Shown: in pieces, positions 61,894 to 64,000 of the stretch
How positions within the stretch are numbered: position 1 is the first letter of the stretch
Layout: each line of letters begins with the position of its first letter
Made by a program: the position numbers and the translations under genes
Assembly: GCF_000161795.2 (NCBI RefSeq)
Contig: NZ_CP006882.1
Coordinates: 1,302,001-1,366,000, forward strand
Reading direction: 5' to 3'
Source: Synechococcus sp. WH 8109
GTDB taxonomy: Bacteria > Cyanobacteriota > Cyanobacteriia > PCC-6307 > Cyanobiaceae
Length of the DNA: 64,000 nt
Notes under the pieces: model-generated
Told to the model about the DNA's origin: nothing
The model's input: the letters and a program-made list of their open reading frames with translations, nothing else
Database searches by the model: none

Positions 61894-62367
61894 ATGCTGC
61901 GCTCGGCCCTTTCCGCCATTGCATGTGCCCTCCCTGCCCCTGTGGCAGAAGCCCACTGCGACGGTCCTTGTGGCGTGTACGACCCGGCTTCCGCTCGCGT
62001 GGCAGCCGAAGCCGTGCTGTCCATGACCAAAAAGCTGAAGGCGATGGAAGCTCCCGCCGCTGGTGACGCTGCTGCCCTGGCCGCTTACAACAACACCTTC
62101 GGCCGCTACGTGGCCATCAAGGAAGAGGAAGCACAGAAGACCAAGAAAGAACTGTTGATCCTCTGGACCGACTACTTCAAGCCTGATCACCTGGCCACCT
62201 TTCCCGACCTGCACGACACCTTCTGGAAAGCAGCCAAACTCTGCAGCGCCTGCAAGGTGAACATCGATCAGGCCAAAGCTGAGGAACTGATGGCTGCCGT
62301 TGAAAAAATCCACGGCATGTTCTGGCAGTCCAAGGGCCGTTCCGACGCCTGGGTCACCGCATCCTGA
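61894..62367 (+). CDS. sodN: Nickel superoxide dismutase
   Basis: Ni-SOD precursor of 157 residues. The mature N-terminus begins at His-21 in HCDGPCGVYDPASARVAAEA; His-1, Cys-2 and Cys-6 of the mature protein bind nickel in the hook. The 20-residue prosequence (MLRSALSAIACALPAPVAEA) must be removed, for which sodX lies next. Four-helix body with ILWTDYFKPDHLATFPDLHD. Needs nickel import. Confidence 0.97.
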   Translation: MLRSALSAIACALPAPVAEAHCDGPCGVYDPASARVAAEAVLSMTKKLKAMEAPAAGDAAALAAYNNTFGRYVAIKEEEAQKTKKELLILWTDYFKPDHLATFPDLHDTFWKAAKLCSACKVNIDQAKAEELMAAVEKIHGMFWQSKGRSDAWVTAS

Positions 62368-62417
62368 GTTCGAACAGAACCAACCGCCCCATCGCAGCAG
62401 CAAGTCTTCGAGACCTG

Positions 62418-62750
62418 TTGCTGCTTTTTTGTGGGCGACGTCTGCTGCTGCGCATCGAAGGACGATCGATGCAACCCACCCTTGAACCCGGAGACCGGGT
62501 TCTGGTCAGACGGCTGGGACGGAAGCTCGCACCCAGCCTGGGATCCGTAGTCGTGACCTGGCATCCCCAGCGCAGCAAGCTGCGCCTGATAAAACGCCTC
62601 AGCCGATGGGACAGCACAGGGCTTTGGTTATTGGGAGACAACCCCACTGAAAGCACCGACAGCCGCCAACTCGGAGCGGTGCCAACCAACCTATTGATTG
62701 GTGAGGTGGTTGGCCGGCTCCCGCTCGGGGAATCAGAACAGAGCCGGTGA
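62418..62750 (+). CDS. sodX: Nickel-SOD maturation protease
   Basis: TTG start at 62418 after about 50 bases of sodN trailer. A small S26 signal-peptidase-like protein: LLLRIEGRSMQPTLEPGDRV holds the Ser, and LRLIKRLSRWDSTGLWLLGD the general-base Lys. 110 residues. It cleaves the SodN prosequence so that the His-1 amino group is free for nickel. Its end overlaps the convergent permease gene by 18 bases. Confidence 0.9.
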   Translation: MLLFCGRRLLLRIEGRSMQPTLEPGDRVLVRRLGRKLAPSLGSVVVTWHPQRSKLRLIKRLSRWDSTGLWLLGDNPTESTDSRQLGAVPTNLLIGEVVGRLPLGESEQSR

Positions 62751-63401
62751 GGTCTTCTGCAGCCAGATGGCCCCAGTGATGATTGAGAGAGCACCCGTAC
62801 CGCCCACGAGGAAGGGCATCAGCCGGGCACCGTTGCGGAGGGTGAGAAACGAGACCACCGACACAACGGCCACCATGGCGCCGGTGGACCCAAGCAAGTA
62901 AGCCACGAGGTAGCCCACAGCGGCATGTGGCGGCAGGGCCAAAGCAGGAATCACAGCCAGCAGGTGACTGGCCCCCGCCAGTCCATGCAGCAAGCCCAGG
63001 CCCGAGGAGACATGGACGTGGCGACGGTGGTTGCTGGCACCGCGCAGATGCAGGTGGAGATGACGATGCTCCGCGGCGCCGTCGTGGCGGTGCTCATGGG
63101 TGTGCAGTTCCAGCCCGAACGCCGTGCGTACGGCCAGGGCACCCACCACCAGCAGGGCCAAACCCACCAAAAATTCTGCCCAAGACGACATGGCCTCCAC
63201 ATGGGCCAGGTCTTTCAGACCAATGGCGATCAACGCCAGAACAACAACTCCGGTGGAGTGACCAGCACCCCAAGCCAGGGCGTGACGGAAGGCGGCCCAT
63301 GGCTTGTTCAAGGAGAAGGGCGCCATCGCCACCAGGTGGTCAGCTCCACCAACCACATGAACGGCCCCGGCTGCAACACCGGTCAAAAGGCTAATCAGCA
63401 C
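62733..63401 (-). CDS. NicO/UreH-like nickel permease next to sodN
   Basis: 222 residues, six hydrophobic segments. A His-rich loop between them (LHTHEHRHDGAAEHRHLHLH then LRGASNHRRHVHV) is typical of nickel/cobalt transporters, as is HVVGGADHLVAMAPFSLNKP and GLLHGLAGASHLLAVIPALA. Convergent with sodX; probably the nickel supplier (SodT-like) for Ni-SOD. The naming is by context and sequence; specificity for Ni versus Co is not shown. Confidence 0.82.
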   Translation of the reverse strand: MLISLLTGVAAGAVHVVGGADHLVAMAPFSLNKPWAAFRHALAWGAGHSTGVVVLALIAIGLKDLAHVEAMSSWAEFLVGLALLVVGALAVRTAFGLELHTHEHRHDGAAEHRHLHLHLRGASNHRRHVHVSSGLGLLHGLAGASHLLAVIPALALPPHAAVGYLVAYLLGSTGAMVAVVSVVSFLTLRNGARLMPFLVGGTGALSIITGAIWLQKTSPALF

Positions 63402-63454
63402 AAAGAACCGCCTGAATATCGCAATTCTGCATCAACAGTGAAAAAGGAACGGCC

Positions 63455-64000
63455 TCAACCGGGCTGGATCAACTGAACCAGACCAGCTCCAACATCCGGC
63501 TGGCGCATCAGGGCTTCCCCAACCAGCACAGCCCCGGCACCGGCGGCTTGTACACGATCGAGATCGGCCCGGCTGAACAGACCCGATTCACTCACCAGCA
63601 GCACCCCCTGTTGCTTCAACCGTTCGTTGAAGTCGACCAGCAGCCGTTCGGTCGTGGCCAGATCCGTCTCGAAGCTGGTGAGATCACGGTTGTTGATTCC
63701 GATCAGGGGGAAGCCACCAATGCTCAGCACACGGTCCATTTCGGTGGCGTCGTGAACCTCCACCAACACGGTGAGACCCAGAGCCGCCGCAGCCTTATTG
63801 AGATAACGAAGATCCTGATCCGAAAGGATGGCAGCAATCAGCAGCACCGCGTCAGCCCCTGCCGCCCTGGCCTGGAACAGCTGGTAGGGGCTCAGCACAA
63901 ACTCCTTGCAGAGCAGAGGTAGGTCAACGGCCTGACGCACCTGCACTAGGACATCAAAGCCGCCCTGGAAGAAGGTCTTGTCGGTGAGCACCGAGAGGCA
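63455..64000 (-). CDS. trpC: Indole-3-glycerol phosphate synthase (partial at right edge)
   Basis: Tryptophan synthesis, ring closure to indoleglycerol phosphate. The frame stays open to the window edge and the visible N-terminal end reads [17 protein letters not shown], so the first part of the protein is outside. [70 protein letters not shown] and [17 protein letters not shown] are family motifs, including the catalytic Lys (KEF) and Glu/Asn. Confidence 0.96.
   Translation of the reverse strand, partial: CLSVLTDKTFFQGGFDVLVQVRQAVDLPLLCKEFVLSPYQLFQARAAGADAVLLIAAILSDQDLRYLNKAAAALGLTVLVEVHDATEMDRVLSIGGFPLIGINNRDLTSFETDLATTERLLVDFNERLKQQGVLLVSESGLFSRADLDRVQAAGAGAVLVGEALMRQPDVGAGLVQLIQPG

Overview
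The window reads as chromosome of a marine picocyanobacterium of the Synechococcus (subcluster 5.1) type. The right side (about 24.7-64 kb) is a dense core genome with short intergenic gaps: a nickel superoxide dismutase module, an ARC6/Ftn2 cell-division protein, a group 2 sigma factor, a CpcS/CpeS-like lyase, cobalamin, riboflavin and thiamine enzymes, and DUF families (3122, 3611, 1517, 192) typical of cyanobacteria. The species assignment is inferred from gene content; no strain is claimed.

The left side (1-24.65 kb) is an accessory island that ends next to a tRNA-Ala(GGC) gene. It contains many small ORFs, several parts are visibly AT-rich, and it is full of short duplications. Recognisable functions are few: a membrane fatty acid desaturase (3.0-4.1 kb), a DUF2973-type protein, an SNase-fold nuclease, Dps (7.0-7.5 kb), two paralogous small HTH proteins, a broken phage/plasmid-type AAA ATPase (14.3-15.5 kb), and a 2329-residue surface or secreted protein (16.4-23.3 kb). 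The rest is small membrane or secreted peptides and decaying duplicates. Copies of island sequence recur at 1.4/23.9 kb (DUF3104 locus), 12.75/23.57 kb, 8.1/12.15 kb, 0.7/13.3 kb (inverted), 2.1/2.85 kb (inverted), 9.3/10.3 kb and 6.6/10.4 kb. Several copies carry single nonsense or frameshift lesions, so the island is both gaining and losing sequence. Its left boundary lies outside the window.

The giant gene is the most striking object. It has seven 56-residue repeats at the N-terminus, about eleven 103-residue Ig-like repeats with other Ig-like modules between them, a zincin metalloprotease domain inserted in the Ig array, and a DUF5648-like C-terminus. The repeats are nearly identical at DNA level, which suggests recent expansion.

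Core layout: lexA (with an SOS box that argues for a later start), argF, ftsH, a divergent SRAP/YedK protein, ribD and DUF3122. Next comes a small disturbed locus, a GH116 glycosidase flanked by remnants of an AraC regulator and a sulfotransferase. It is followed by cobL, DUF192, an atypical response regulator, nadK, pheS, surE, DUF3611, ribF, thiE, thiS, DUF1517, larB and an in-frame trmD-ispF fusion. The remainder is a CpcS-like lyase, era, Bax1-I, phoH, rpsP, ffh, ftn2/zipN, pdhA, a sigma factor, nnr, mnmA, lnt, an FKBP, sodN-sodX with a convergent nickel-permease-like gene, and trpC, which is cut by the right edge. Four-base ATGA-type overlaps mark probable operons (argF with the next gene, nadK with the response regulator, larB with its upstream neighbour, and the two secreted proteins at 10.7-12.0 kb).
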